Origin: Comamonadaceae bacterium
GTDB taxonomy: Bacteria > Pseudomonadota > Gammaproteobacteria > Burkholderiales > Burkholderiaceae_C
Assembly (NCBI GenBank): GCA_947455145.1
Contig: CANGME010000021.1
Location: 1 to 53,657 of the forward strand
Length of the DNA stretch: 53,657 nucleotides
Reading direction: 5' to 3'
In this document: piece by piece, positions 17,551 to 25,150 of the stretch
Layout: each line of letters opens with the position of its first letter
Position numbering within the stretch: the stretch's first letter is position 1
Position numbers and translations under genes: made by a program
The notes under the pieces: generated by a model
Database searches by the model: none
Told to the model about the DNA's origin: nothing
Seen by the model: only the letters and a program-made list of their open reading frames with translations

Positions 17551-18411
17551 TTACTCTTGGTCAACAACCGGGTTGCGCAGCAGGCCGACGCCTTCAATTT
17601 CCACCTCGCACACATCGCCCGCTTTCATGTAGCGCGGCGGTTTGCGGGCGAAGCCCACGCCAGAGGGCGTGCCGGTGGCGATCACGTCCCCTGGGGCCAG
17701 CGTGAAGATGGTGGACGCGTAGTTGATCATCTTGGCGATGCCAAAGATCATCTGGCCGGTGTCGCTGGACTGAACCACTTCACCGTTCAGGCGCACTTCT
17801 AGCTTCAAAGGACGGTTCGGTTCGATTTCATCGGCCGTCACCATCCAGGGTCCAAAGCCACCGGTAGATTCGAAGTTTTTGCCTGACGCAATTTGCTTGG
17901 CGTGGAATTGCCACTCACGCACACTGCCGTCGTTAAAAATGGAGTAACCCGCAACGTGCTTGAACGCCTCGCTCTCAGGAATGTCGCGCCCGCCCTTGCC
18001 GATGATCACGGCCAGCTCGCCTTCCCAGTCCAGCGTTTCTGACACCCGTGGACGCACAATGGGGCCGTTGTGCGGGGTGTTGGCGCGCCACACGCGCAGG
18101 AAGATCGGCGGCTCGGCGGACAACTCACGTTGCAAGCCAGCCTTCAGGGCCTCTTGGTGGTGATCCATGTAATTGCGAACGGCGCAAACCATCTTCTCGG
18201 GCCGGGTGATGGGACACAACAGCTCAACCTGGTCAAACGCCGCCACCGCCTTGCCCTTGGCCAGCAAGCTGTTGCGCTGCTCAAAGGCATCGCTCCCCAC
18301 AAAATCAGCCAGCGTTGCCAGCCCGGTGACGGCAGCCAAGTCAATCACCTGGCCATCGACCACAGCACCCCAGGATTCTTTCCCCAGATGTTTGTACGAA
18401 ATCAGCTTCAT
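17551..18411 (-). CDS. Fumarylacetoacetate hydrolase family protein
   Basis: A 286-residue FAH-domain enzyme. The metal-binding acidic residues fall in VSETLDWEGELAVIIGKGGRDI, and the family motifs GYSIFNDGSVREWQ, FGPWMVTADEI and PGDVIATGTPSGVGFARKP are present. FAH-fold enzymes hydrolyse or decarboxylate 1,3-diketo acids, including ring-cleavage products and acylpyruvates. As first gene of the minus-strand operon, opposite the GntR regulator, it is the probable hydrolase for the ring-opened product. The 138-base divergent intergenic region holds a palindrome at 18495-18515. Confidence 0.93.
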   Translation of the reverse strand: MKLISYKHLGKESWGAVVDGQVIDLAAVTGLATLADFVGSDAFEQRNSLLAKGKAVAAFDQVELLCPITRPEKMVCAVRNYMDHHQEALKAGLQRELSAEPPIFLRVWRANTPHNGPIVRPRVSETLDWEGELAVIIGKGGRDIPESEAFKHVAGYSIFNDGSVREWQFHAKQIASGKNFESTGGFGPWMVTADEIEPNRPLKLEVRLNGEVVQSSDTGQMIFGIAKMINYASTIFTLAPGDVIATGTPSGVGFARKPPRYMKAGDVCEVEIEGVGLLRNPVVDQE

Positions 18412-18494
18412 TTTTTATTCCTAAATGTGATCACAACACGCCGCATTCAAGATGCGCACCTGGGTTTTATTTTGTGCATAAAAATTTATTTTGG

Positions 18495-18515
18495 GCATAG
18501 GTAAATTCCCTATGC
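18495..18515. promoter_or_regulatory. Candidate GntR-family operator
   Basis: Arms GCATAGG (18495-18501) and CCTATGC (18509-18515) form a perfect palindrome around a 7-base AT-rich spacer, in the shared promoter region of the FAH operon and the GntR gene. A second GCATA occurs nearby (TGTGCATA). It is the obvious site for the divergently encoded regulator. Confidence 0.55.
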
Positions 18516-18549
18516 ATGAAATTAACTCAAATCCTGACCCAAAGCTAGA

Positions 18550-19269
18550 ATGGGGAAATTTACAAACTCAATCATGGAAACACTTCAGTCCACCGAAATT
18601 CCATTGACGGAGCGGGCTTATCGCGACTTGCGCAAGGCCATCGTGCGCTGTGAGTACGAGCCCGGGGAGCGCCTGCGTGTAGAGGATCTCGCCAAACGCT
18701 TGGACATCAGCAGCAGCCCCGTGCGGGAAGCCCTCAGCAGACTTAGCGAGCAAGGCTTTGTCCGCTCTTTGGACAAGCGTGGGTTCCGGGTCGCACCACT
18801 GACGACCGCAGACATCATGGATCTGACACGCGTGCGTCGCTTGATCGAAAGCGAAGCGCTTCGCGATGCGATAGCGCACGGGACGGACGCCTGGGAGGCA
18901 TCCATCGTGGCTGCCGGCCACTCACTCGGTTTGATTGAGCAGCGTCTTAGCGGCAAACCGGTGGCATTGGACAACGCTTGGTCAGAGCGGCATCGCGCAT
19001 TTCACCTTGCGTTTTACTCCACTTGCACATCGTCGCTGCTTTTGGATCTCGTCAACGAACTCTTCGATCGCGCTGAGCGTTATCGACGATTCTCGGCAAG
19101 CCATCGGGTTACAGAGATTAGTAAACACAACGAACATGAAGAGTTGATGCGCGTTGTGCTATCCCGAGACATCGCCAAAGCTGTTGAGTATCTTCTGCGC
19201 CATATCAGCAGCACAGAAAAAAGAGTCTGCATGGCATTGGAGCTTATCCAAAGCCAAGGAAAATCTTAA
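18550..19269 (+). CDS. GntR family (FadR/FCD subfamily) transcriptional regulator
   Basis: A 239-residue regulator with an N-terminal winged helix (LTERAYRDLRKAIVRCEYEPGERLRVEDLAKRL, then SSSPVREALSRLSEQGFV) and a helical FCD ligand domain from about residue 90. Metal/ligand residues are consistent with RRLIESEALRDA, ERHRAFHLAFY and HNEHEELMRVV. It faces the catabolic operon and probably represses it until an aromatic or carboxylate effector binds (inference). The start is uncertain: ATG 18550 or ATG 18574, neither with a good ribosome binding site. Confidence 0.93.
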   Translation: MGKFTNSIMETLQSTEIPLTERAYRDLRKAIVRCEYEPGERLRVEDLAKRLDISSSPVREALSRLSEQGFVRSLDKRGFRVAPLTTADIMDLTRVRRLIESEALRDAIAHGTDAWEASIVAAGHSLGLIEQRLSGKPVALDNAWSERHRAFHLAFYSTCTSSLLLDLVNELFDRAERYRRFSASHRVTEISKHNEHEELMRVVLSRDIAKAVEYLLRHISSTEKRVCMALELIQSQGKS

Positions 19270-19315
19270 GCCTGCAAGGTTTTAGCGCTTGTCCTGGGAA
19301 AGCCCAGGCGACTCA

Positions 19316-19408
19316 ACCCTGAGCCCCCAAGCCGCGCGCGAGCCCAAGCCCACCATCAGGCCCACCGCCCAGAACACGACCGAGACGCCAACCACCGTTC
19401 CCACGGTG
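19316..19408. repeat. Direct repeat, left copy (orphan 3' end of MFS gene)
   Basis: These 93 bases match 20287-20379 with 2 mismatches (bases 19399 and 19405); the first 83 are identical. Read on the minus strand this copy gives the same peptide as the MFS transporter C-terminus (FWAVGLMVGLGSRAAWGL), then continues RVESPGLSQDKR and stops. The genuine gene now ends RVGGAKAD. vapBC lies between the two copies. Confidence 0.92.
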
Positions 19409-19469
19409 TGCGTGGCTAAGTCCGCTAGTAACCCGATGCAACAGAACTAAAATCTTCAGCCAAGCGTCC

Positions 19470-19501
19470 TTGATAATCAACTGCGAAGTATTTCGCATAA
19501 T
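19470..19501 (+). promoter_or_regulatory. Candidate vapBC promoter/operator
   Basis: Two palindromes lie just upstream of vapB: TTGATAATCAA (19470-19480) and TGCGAA-GTAT-TTCGCA (19482-19497). The second overlaps a -10-like CATAAT (19496-19501). Autorepression by the VapB/VapC complex at such palindromes is typical. No well-spaced -35 or Shine-Dalgarno is visible. Confidence 0.4.
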
Positions 19502-19527
19502 TGCATATTTGATGCTAGTATGTTTAT

Positions 19528-19791
19528 ATGAGAACCACACTCGACTTGCCCGATCCCTTGATGCGAGAACTCAAAGCGCGAGCTGCGCTTGAAGGTGTCA
19601 AGTTGAAAGATTACTTTGCCAAAATTGCGCAAATGGCATTGCAACGACCTGTTGCGACAACTGCTGAGCCACAGCGCAGCCCTGTTCCCGTTTTTCGCCG
19701 TACAAACGCAAAGCCCATGCCCACCATGAGCAATGCTCAGTTGTACGCAGCTTTGGACGAGCAAGACGCAGCAGCTCATGGCACGCGCTGA
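19528..19791 (+). CDS. vapB: VapB-type antitoxin
   Basis: An 87-residue protein with an N-terminal ribbon-helix-helix-like segment (MRTTLDLPDPLMRELKARAALEGVKLKDYF) that should bind DNA. A Pro/Arg-rich middle and an acidic C-terminus (YAALDEQDAAAHGTR) could cover the toxin. It precedes and overlaps a PIN-domain toxin gene by 14 bases, the standard antitoxin-first order. The start codon lacks a clear Shine-Dalgarno. The pair lies between direct repeats of an unrelated transporter gene, implying recent insertion. Confidence 0.82.
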   Translation: MRTTLDLPDPLMRELKARAALEGVKLKDYFAKIAQMALQRPVATTAEPQRSPVPVFRRTNAKPMPTMSNAQLYAALDEQDAAAHGTR

Positions 19792-20224
19792 ACAGCGCAC
19801 ACAGGGCGACCTGCCTGATGTGAATGTTTGGCTCGCCCTGCTTAACGCACAACACCCACACCATCCATCTGCCAAGCACTATTGGGAGCACACAGCGGCG
19901 CAGCACATTGCGTTTTGTCGAATCACCATGTTGGGCTTGCTACGTCTATCAACCAACAAGGTCGTGATGGGTGGCACACCCTACACGACCGAGCAGGCAT
20001 GGCAGGCTTATCAATCCGTCGCCAACCTACCCGAGGTGGGCTTTGCATCCGAGCCTCAAGGTGTCGAAATCGCTATGCAAAAGTACACACGCGGGGCGCA
20101 GTTTCGCAAAGCGGATTGGGCGGACGCCTATTTAGCTGCATTTGCCCAACTGGCCGGACTTCGGATGGTGTCGTTTGACAAAGGCTTTGCGGGCTACAGT
20201 GATTTGCCCCACTTGGTGCTGTAA
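19778..20224 (+). CDS. vapC: VapC-type PIN-domain toxin (ribonuclease)
   Basis: A 148-residue PIN protein of the VapC family. The first catalytic Asp is in LPDVNVWLALL (residue 14). The middle segment CRITMLGLLRLSTNKVVMGGTPYT is typical of this subfamily. The C-terminal acidic residues are in KADWADAYLAAFAQLAG and MVSFDKGF. VapC toxins cleave RNA, often tRNA or rRNA, when freed from VapB. ATG 19778 is chosen because it keeps the conserved N-terminus and a short overlap with vapB; the longer reading from 19733 is a shadow of vapB. Confidence 0.88.
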   Translation: MARAEQRTQGDLPDVNVWLALLNAQHPHHPSAKHYWEHTAAQHIAFCRITMLGLLRLSTNKVVMGGTPYTTEQAWQAYQSVANLPEVGFASEPQGVEIAMQKYTRGAQFRKADWADAYLAAFAQLAGLRMVSFDKGFAGYSDLPHLVL

Positions 20225-20264
20225 CGTAGCGAATCCTGGCTTTCAGTTGATTTCGCAATTCAGT

Positions 20265-21449
20265 TCAGTCCGCTTTCGCACCGCCCACCCTGAGCCCCCA
20301 AGCCGCGCGCGAGCCCAAGCCCACCATCAGGCCCACCGCCCAGAACACGACCGAGACGCCAACCACCGTGCCCACAGTGCCAAACAGCATGGGCATGAGC
20401 ACGCTGGAGCCGTTGAGGGACATGAGGCGCAGGCCCAGCGCTTCGCCCTGGCGGTCTTTGGGTGTGATCTGGTGCAAGGTGCTCATGATCATGGGCTGTA
20501 CCGAGCCCAGCACCAGGCCCAGCAGTACCGAGCACAGGCCCATCGTCCAAGGCGACTGCATGAAGGGGTAGATGCCAAACAGCAGGGCCGTGAGCAGCAT
20601 GGCCACGGTGGTGACGACCCACTCGCGCAAGTGCGCGGCGATCAAAGGCAGCACCAAGCGCACGACCGCAGCCGCCAGGGCAAAAGAGCCCAACAAAATG
20701 CCAATGACCGAGGCGCTGAAACCGCGCTCATGGCCGATGACCGGGATGACAAAACTGTGCACGTCCCAGCAGGAGGACATGAACCAATTGACGAGTAGCA
20801 GGCGCTGCATCATGGGCACGCGCAGCAAGTCCCACGAATTGCGTGGCCCCTCTTGCGCTGAGCGCTGCACCACAGGCAACTCCGACATGCGCCGCACCAG
20901 CGCCCAAGAGGCGAAGGGCAGCAAGGCCATGACCAGGAAGGCCACGCGGTAACCGGATAGATCGCCCATCTGCCCACCGACGAGCCCTGCGCCGTAGTCA
21001 ATCAGCAAGCCCGCCAAAAAAGGGCCGAGAAAATTAGAGACAGCCGGGCCAATGGCCAGCCAGCTGAACACCTGCTTGAGCTCGGTGGCGTCACGCGCGG
21101 CGTGGCCCACATGGCGCTGTAGCGCAATGGCCGCAGCCCCAGTGGCACCGCCCGTGAGCAGCGCGCTGACACACAAGACCGGGAAGATGGGGAAGGCCAT
21201 GGCCAACCCAGCGCCGATGGAGGACGCGATGACGGCATAACGTACTGGCCGCTTGAGCCCGTGCCGGTCGGCATAGCGGCCCGCAGGCAGGGCCAAAAAG
21301 ACCTGGGTCAAAGCAAACAGGGCCAGCAACACGCCCACCGCCAACGGGCTGTAGCCCTGTTTCAAGGCCAGCAGCGGCGCGGCCAAGCGCGTGCCCGCCA
21401 TGCAGGCGTGCAGGCAGATGTGCCCGGCGATCAGGCGTGCGAGGGACAT
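20265..21449 (-). CDS. MFS transporter
   Basis: A 394-residue major facilitator with about 12 hydrophobic segments. The loop 2-3 signature is present in the form ALPAGRYADRHGLKRPVRYA, and a long cytoplasmic loop containing RRMSELPVVQRSAQEGPRN divides the two halves. Substrate is unknown; drug or metabolite export is likely. ATG 21449 overlaps the rmuC stop (TGATG), so it is coupled to rmuC. The C-terminal 30 or so codons are duplicated about 970 bases away beyond vapBC, and the present final residues (GGAKAD) differ from those of the other copy. The 3' end of this gene was therefore rewritten by the insertion. Confidence 0.9.
   Translation of the reverse strand: MSLARLIAGHICLHACMAGTRLAAPLLALKQGYSPLAVGVLLALFALTQVFLALPAGRYADRHGLKRPVRYAVIASSIGAGLAMAFPIFPVLCVSALLTGGATGAAAIALQRHVGHAARDATELKQVFSWLAIGPAVSNFLGPFLAGLLIDYGAGLVGGQMGDLSGYRVAFLVMALLPFASWALVRRMSELPVVQRSAQEGPRNSWDLLRVPMMQRLLLVNWFMSSCWDVHSFVIPVIGHERGFSASVIGILLGSFALAAAVVRLVLPLIAAHLREWVVTTVAMLLTALLFGIYPFMQSPWTMGLCSVLLGLVLGSVQPMIMSTLHQITPKDRQGEALGLRLMSLNGSSVLMPMLFGTVGTVVGVSVVFWAVGLMVGLGSRAAWGLRVGGAKAD
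20287..20379. repeat. Direct repeat, right copy (within the MFS gene 3' end)
   Basis: Partner of 19316-19408, offset 971 bases, same orientation, 91 of 93 bases identical. It bounds a unit of about 0.97 kb that carries vapBC. Confidence 0.92.
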
Positions 21450-22822
21450 CAGCCCTCTTCCGCCTCTTTGTCCACCTCTTTGTCTAGTGAGGGCAGCAGG
21501 GATTGCGATTGCTCGTCGGGCAAGGCCTCTACTTGGCGCAGCACGCGGCCCATGGCGCGGCTGCGAGTCTCGGCACTGTTGAGCGTGTTGAGCACGGTCT
21601 CGGTTTGTGATTTGACCTTGGCCAGCACGTCGCCAAACTTGCCAAACTCGGTCTTGACCGCGCCCAGCACTTGCCACACCTCGCTAGAGCGCTTCTCCAG
21701 CGCCAGCGTGCGAAAGCCCATTTGCAGGCTGCTCAGCATGGCCAACAAAGTGGTGGGACCAGCAAGCGTGATGCGGTGCTCGCGCTGCAAGACCTCCATC
21801 AGGCCGGGGCGGCGCAGCACTTCGGCGTACAGGCCTTCGGTGGGCAAAAACAAAATGGCGAAATCGGTGGTGTACGGGGGCTCGACATACTTCTCGGACA
21901 TCGATTTGGCCTCTAGCCGGATGCGGGCTTCCAGTGCTTTGCCCGCGCTCTCGGCCCCGACGACATCGGCTCGGCCTTGGGCATCGAGCAAGCGTTCGTA
22001 ATCTTCGTTGGGGAACTTGGCGTCAATCGGCAACCAGAGCGGCTCGCCGTTGTCTGATTTACCGGGCAGCTTGATGGCAAAGTCCACCACGTTTTTGCTG
22101 CCGGGTCGGGTGGCAATTTGCACCGCGTACTGGTCGGGCACAAACACCTGCTCCAGCAGCGCAGCAAGTTGCGCCTCGCCAAACATGCCGCGCATTTTGA
22201 CGTTGGTGAGCAGGTGTTTAAGGTCCCCCACGCCCTGCGCCAGGGTCTGCATTTCGCCCAAGCCTTTGTGCACCTGCTCCAGCCGGTCTGCGACTTGTTT
22301 GAAGCTCTCACCCAGGCGGGTTTGCAAGGTGGTTTGCAGCTTTTCGTCCACCGTGGCACGCATTTCGTCGAGCTTGGCGGCGTTGCTGAACTGGAGTTGC
22401 TTGAGTTGCGCGTCCAGTGTTTCTCGCACCTCATTCATGCGGCGGGCGTTGGCCTCGCTCACCGCTTGCAGTTGCGTGGTCAAGGTGTCTGACAGTGTTT
22501 TTTGCAGCAGCGCGAGTTGCTGGCCAAAGGCGTCAATCTGGGTGTTTTGCGTGCGGGTGGCTTCGGCGCCCTGCTGCACCAGAGTTTGTTGAAACGTGGC
22601 CAGGGTCTGTGTTAACTCTTGTCGCCCGCCCCGAGACGATTCGCTGATCTCGCGCCGCAACTCGCGCTCCAGGCGCTCGGTGCTGGCGTTAACTGTACCC
22701 AGCAACTCGGCACGGCTGCCATCATCGGGCGGCGCTTGCGGCTTGCGCAGCAGCAGCCAAAGCAAGAGCAGCAGGTTCGCGGCGGCGAGCGCAATCAGGG
22801 TCAAAGTTGGCCAGTCGTTCAT
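21449..22822 (-). CDS. rmuC: DNA recombination protein RmuC
   Basis: A 457-residue RmuC-family protein: an N-terminal membrane anchor (LTLIALAAANLLLLLWLLL), a long coiled coil from about residue 35 to 190, then the conserved nuclease-like domain with GMFGEAQLAALLEQVF, KLPGKSDNGEPLWLPIDAKFPNEDYERL and FLPTEGLYAEVL. The family limits inversion-type rearrangements at short inverted repeats; activity is inferred to be nucleolytic. It is coupled to the MFS gene downstream. It begins 13 bases before the end of the preceding dehydrogenase gene on the same strand. Confidence 0.96.
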   Translation of the reverse strand: MNDWPTLTLIALAAANLLLLLWLLLRKPQAPPDDGSRAELLGTVNASTERLERELRREISESSRGGRQELTQTLATFQQTLVQQGAEATRTQNTQIDAFGQQLALLQKTLSDTLTTQLQAVSEANARRMNEVRETLDAQLKQLQFSNAAKLDEMRATVDEKLQTTLQTRLGESFKQVADRLEQVHKGLGEMQTLAQGVGDLKHLLTNVKMRGMFGEAQLAALLEQVFVPDQYAVQIATRPGSKNVVDFAIKLPGKSDNGEPLWLPIDAKFPNEDYERLLDAQGRADVVGAESAGKALEARIRLEAKSMSEKYVEPPYTTDFAILFLPTEGLYAEVLRRPGLMEVLQREHRITLAGPTTLLAMLSSLQMGFRTLALEKRSSEVWQVLGAVKTEFGKFGDVLAKVKSQTETVLNTLNSAETRSRAMGRVLRQVEALPDEQSQSLLPSLDKEVDKEAEEG

Positions 22823-22835
22823 GCGCTATTTCGAA

Positions 22836-23807
22836 TCAAGCGGCATTAAGGGGCGTCAAGGCCTTGCCTTGTGTAAAGAAGGCAATCAGGTTGTCCGCTG
22901 CCAAGTTCGCCATGGCCAAGCGTGTGGGCACACTGGCGCTGGCGATGTGCGGGGTCAACACCACGTTGGGCACGGTAAGCAGATCAGGGTGGACGGCGGG
23001 CTCGCCTTCAAACACATCCAGGCCTGCGGCGGCAATGCGTTTGTCGCGCAGGGCAGCGGCCAGGGCGGCGTCATCCACAATGCCGCCGCGCGCGATATTG
23101 ACAAGCGTGGCGGTGGGCTTCATCTGCGCCAGTTCTGCCGCGCCAATAGCGTGGTGGGAGGCGGCTGAATACGGCAACACAAGCACCAAGTGGTCAGCAG
23201 TTTTGAGCAGCTCTTCTTTGCTGACGTAGCGGGCCTTGCAAGCCGCCTCGCTCGCCGCGTCCAGGCGCGAGCGGTTGTGGTAAATCACGTTCATGCCAAA
23301 GCCATGCGCACCACGCTTGGCAATGCCCTGGCCAATGCGGCCCATGCCCAAAATACCGAGAGTGGCACCGTGGATGTCAGAACCCGCGAACATGTCGTAG
23401 CTCCACTTGTTCCACAGCCCTGCACGCAGGTAATGCTCGCTCTCGGTCATGCGACGTGCGGTGGCCATCATGAGGGCGAAGCCGAAGTCGGCGGTGGTTT
23501 CGGTCAACACGTCAGGTGTGTTGGTGCCAAGCACGCCCGCAGCCGTCATGGCGGCGACGTCAAAGTTGTTGTAGCCCACGGCCATGTTGGCGCAGATTTT
23601 GAGCTGCGGGCAAGCGGCCAGTACCTCGGCGTCAATGCGGTCAGTGCCGATGGTCAACGCGCCCACTTTGTCGCGCAATTTGTCGGTCAGTTGCGCTTTG
23701 GACCAAGTTTCGTCGGCCTGATTGGATTCAACTTCGAAGTGCTGCGACAGGCGCTCGATGACCTCGGGGAAGACGGCACGGGCGACGAGAATTTTAGGTT
23801 TGGACAT
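22836..23807 (-). CDS. D-2-hydroxyacid dehydrogenase (glyoxylate/hydroxypyruvate reductase type)
   Basis: A 323-residue NAD(P)-dependent 2-hydroxyacid dehydrogenase. It has the cofactor fold LGILGMGRIGQGIAKRG, the catalytic Arg region VNIARGGIVDDAAL, Glu in LDVFEGEP, and the His of TPHIASAS. The N-terminal MSKPKILVARAVFPEVIERL matches GyaR/GhrB-like enzymes that reduce glyoxylate and hydroxypyruvate. I set the start at ATG 23807; the open frame upstream of it overlaps the permease gene and lacks homology. It lies between the permease and rmuC in the same direction. Confidence 0.92.
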   Translation of the reverse strand: MSKPKILVARAVFPEVIERLSQHFEVESNQADETWSKAQLTDKLRDKVGALTIGTDRIDAEVLAACPQLKICANMAVGYNNFDVAAMTAAGVLGTNTPDVLTETTADFGFALMMATARRMTESEHYLRAGLWNKWSYDMFAGSDIHGATLGILGMGRIGQGIAKRGAHGFGMNVIYHNRSRLDAASEAACKARYVSKEELLKTADHLVLVLPYSAASHHAIGAAELAQMKPTATLVNIARGGIVDDAALAAALRDKRIAAAGLDVFEGEPAVHPDLLTVPNVVLTPHIASASVPTRLAMANLAADNLIAFFTQGKALTPLNAA

Positions 23808-23818
23808 GGTGAAAACTT

Positions 23819-25111
23819 TCAAGGCTTGAGGGAAGGCGCAATGACCTGAACGGGAGTCTGATTGGCAACCGAGGTGGGGACCACTGGCGCGCTTTCGCGC
23901 TTGCCGCGCAATGCATCTGGATGCCAGCCGAGCACGACCAACAACACAAAAAATCCAACCACATAACCAACAGCAATGTGCCAGCCACCCTTGATCCAGG
24001 CCCCAACAGATTTCGCTTCTGGATACATATTGGACAGGGCAACGCCCGCAGAAGAACCGAACCAAATCATGCTGCCACCAAAACCGACCGCATAGGCCAA
24101 AAAGCTCCAGTCATAGCCGTCCTGGCGCAGGGCCAGTGCGGTGAGCGGAATGTTGTCAAACACCGAACTCAGAAAGCCCAAACCTAAAGCAGATTGCCAA
24201 GACGGATTGGGCAGATGCTGCACCGGCATCATGGAGGCACACATCACCAGTGACAGCAAAAAGACACTGCCCTTGGTGGCCTCAGGCAACAAACGCCAGT
24301 TAGGGGTACGCCACGGGGCAGTTGCCAATATAGCCACCCATACAGCCACGCCAATCACGGGAAAACGGCCCAATACCTCGGGATGTTTGAGGTTGAAATA
24401 CACATTGGTTCCCACGGCACTTATAAGAATGATGACAACGATGCACAAGCGCGCCCAGTGCACATGCGCGCCCGTGGGGTTGTCCTTCATGATGGGTTGA
24501 TAGGCGTGTTGCTGCTTGGCGGCTATCACTCCAAAAATAGCCATGGCGGTGAACGATGCAATATAGGCATCCAGCACTTGTATGGGTGAGACGCCGGCAA
24601 TCCACATCATCGTGGTGGTGGTGTCACCCACCACGCTGCCCGCCCCACCCGCATTACTGGCCGCCACGATGGCCGCCAGAAAACCGATATGCACCTTGCG
24701 CTGATACAGCACGACAGCCATGCTGCCACCAATCATGGCTGCCGCAATGTTGTCAAGAAATGCCGACATGACAAAAACCAGCAGCAACATGACAAAACCG
24801 CCCTTCCAGTCGTCAGGCAAATATTTGGGCAAGAGGGCAGGAATCTCGCTCCTCTCGAAATGATCTGACAACAATGCGAAGCCAAGCAAGAGGCCAAATA
24901 GGTTGGCAATCGTCACCCACTCATGGCCGATCAAGGCCACCAAGCCGCCCACACCAGGCACACCTGAAAAATCAGCAAAACCCAACTTGTAGAGCGTGAT
25001 GACACTCAAACCGATCAGCGCCACTTTGAGCGTATGGTGATGGAACAGTGCCACACCCAAAAGCGTCAAGGCAAAGAGAATGAAATCAACAGGGATACCC
25101 AAAACAACCAT
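23819..25111 (-). CDS. ArsB/NhaD/CitMHS superfamily ion permease
   Basis: A 430-residue integral membrane protein with about 11 hydrophobic segments. Two inverted hairpin-like motifs are visible: FLDNIAAAMIGGSMAVVL with NAGGAGSVVGDTTTTMMW, and later SVFDNIPLTALALRQ with GFGGSMIWFGSSAGVAL. The SAxxDN and GxxxxxGD/SSAGV pairs are the signature of the ion transporter superfamily (arsenite, Na+/H+ and dicarboxylate carriers). Which ion is moved cannot be told. A hydrophilic C-terminal tail follows. It is 11 bases upstream of the hydroxyacid dehydrogenase gene. Confidence 0.85.
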   Translation of the reverse strand: MVVLGIPVDFILFALTLLGVALFHHHTLKVALIGLSVITLYKLGFADFSGVPGVGGLVALIGHEWVTIANLFGLLLGFALLSDHFERSEIPALLPKYLPDDWKGGFVMLLLVFVMSAFLDNIAAAMIGGSMAVVLYQRKVHIGFLAAIVAASNAGGAGSVVGDTTTTMMWIAGVSPIQVLDAYIASFTAMAIFGVIAAKQQHAYQPIMKDNPTGAHVHWARLCIVVIILISAVGTNVYFNLKHPEVLGRFPVIGVAVWVAILATAPWRTPNWRLLPEATKGSVFLLSLVMCASMMPVQHLPNPSWQSALGLGFLSSVFDNIPLTALALRQDGYDWSFLAYAVGFGGSMIWFGSSAGVALSNMYPEAKSVGAWIKGGWHIAVGYVVGFFVLLVVLGWHPDALRGKRESAPVVPTSVANQTPVQVIAPSLKP

Positions 25112-25150
25112 GACATTAATCCTTTAGATGTATTTTTAAGTAACTTGCTC

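Noticed and set aside
23808-24065. Upstream extension of the 2-hydroxyacid dehydrogenase frame
   Set aside because: It overlaps the permease gene in another frame and has no similarity to the dehydrogenase family, which starts MSKPKI.
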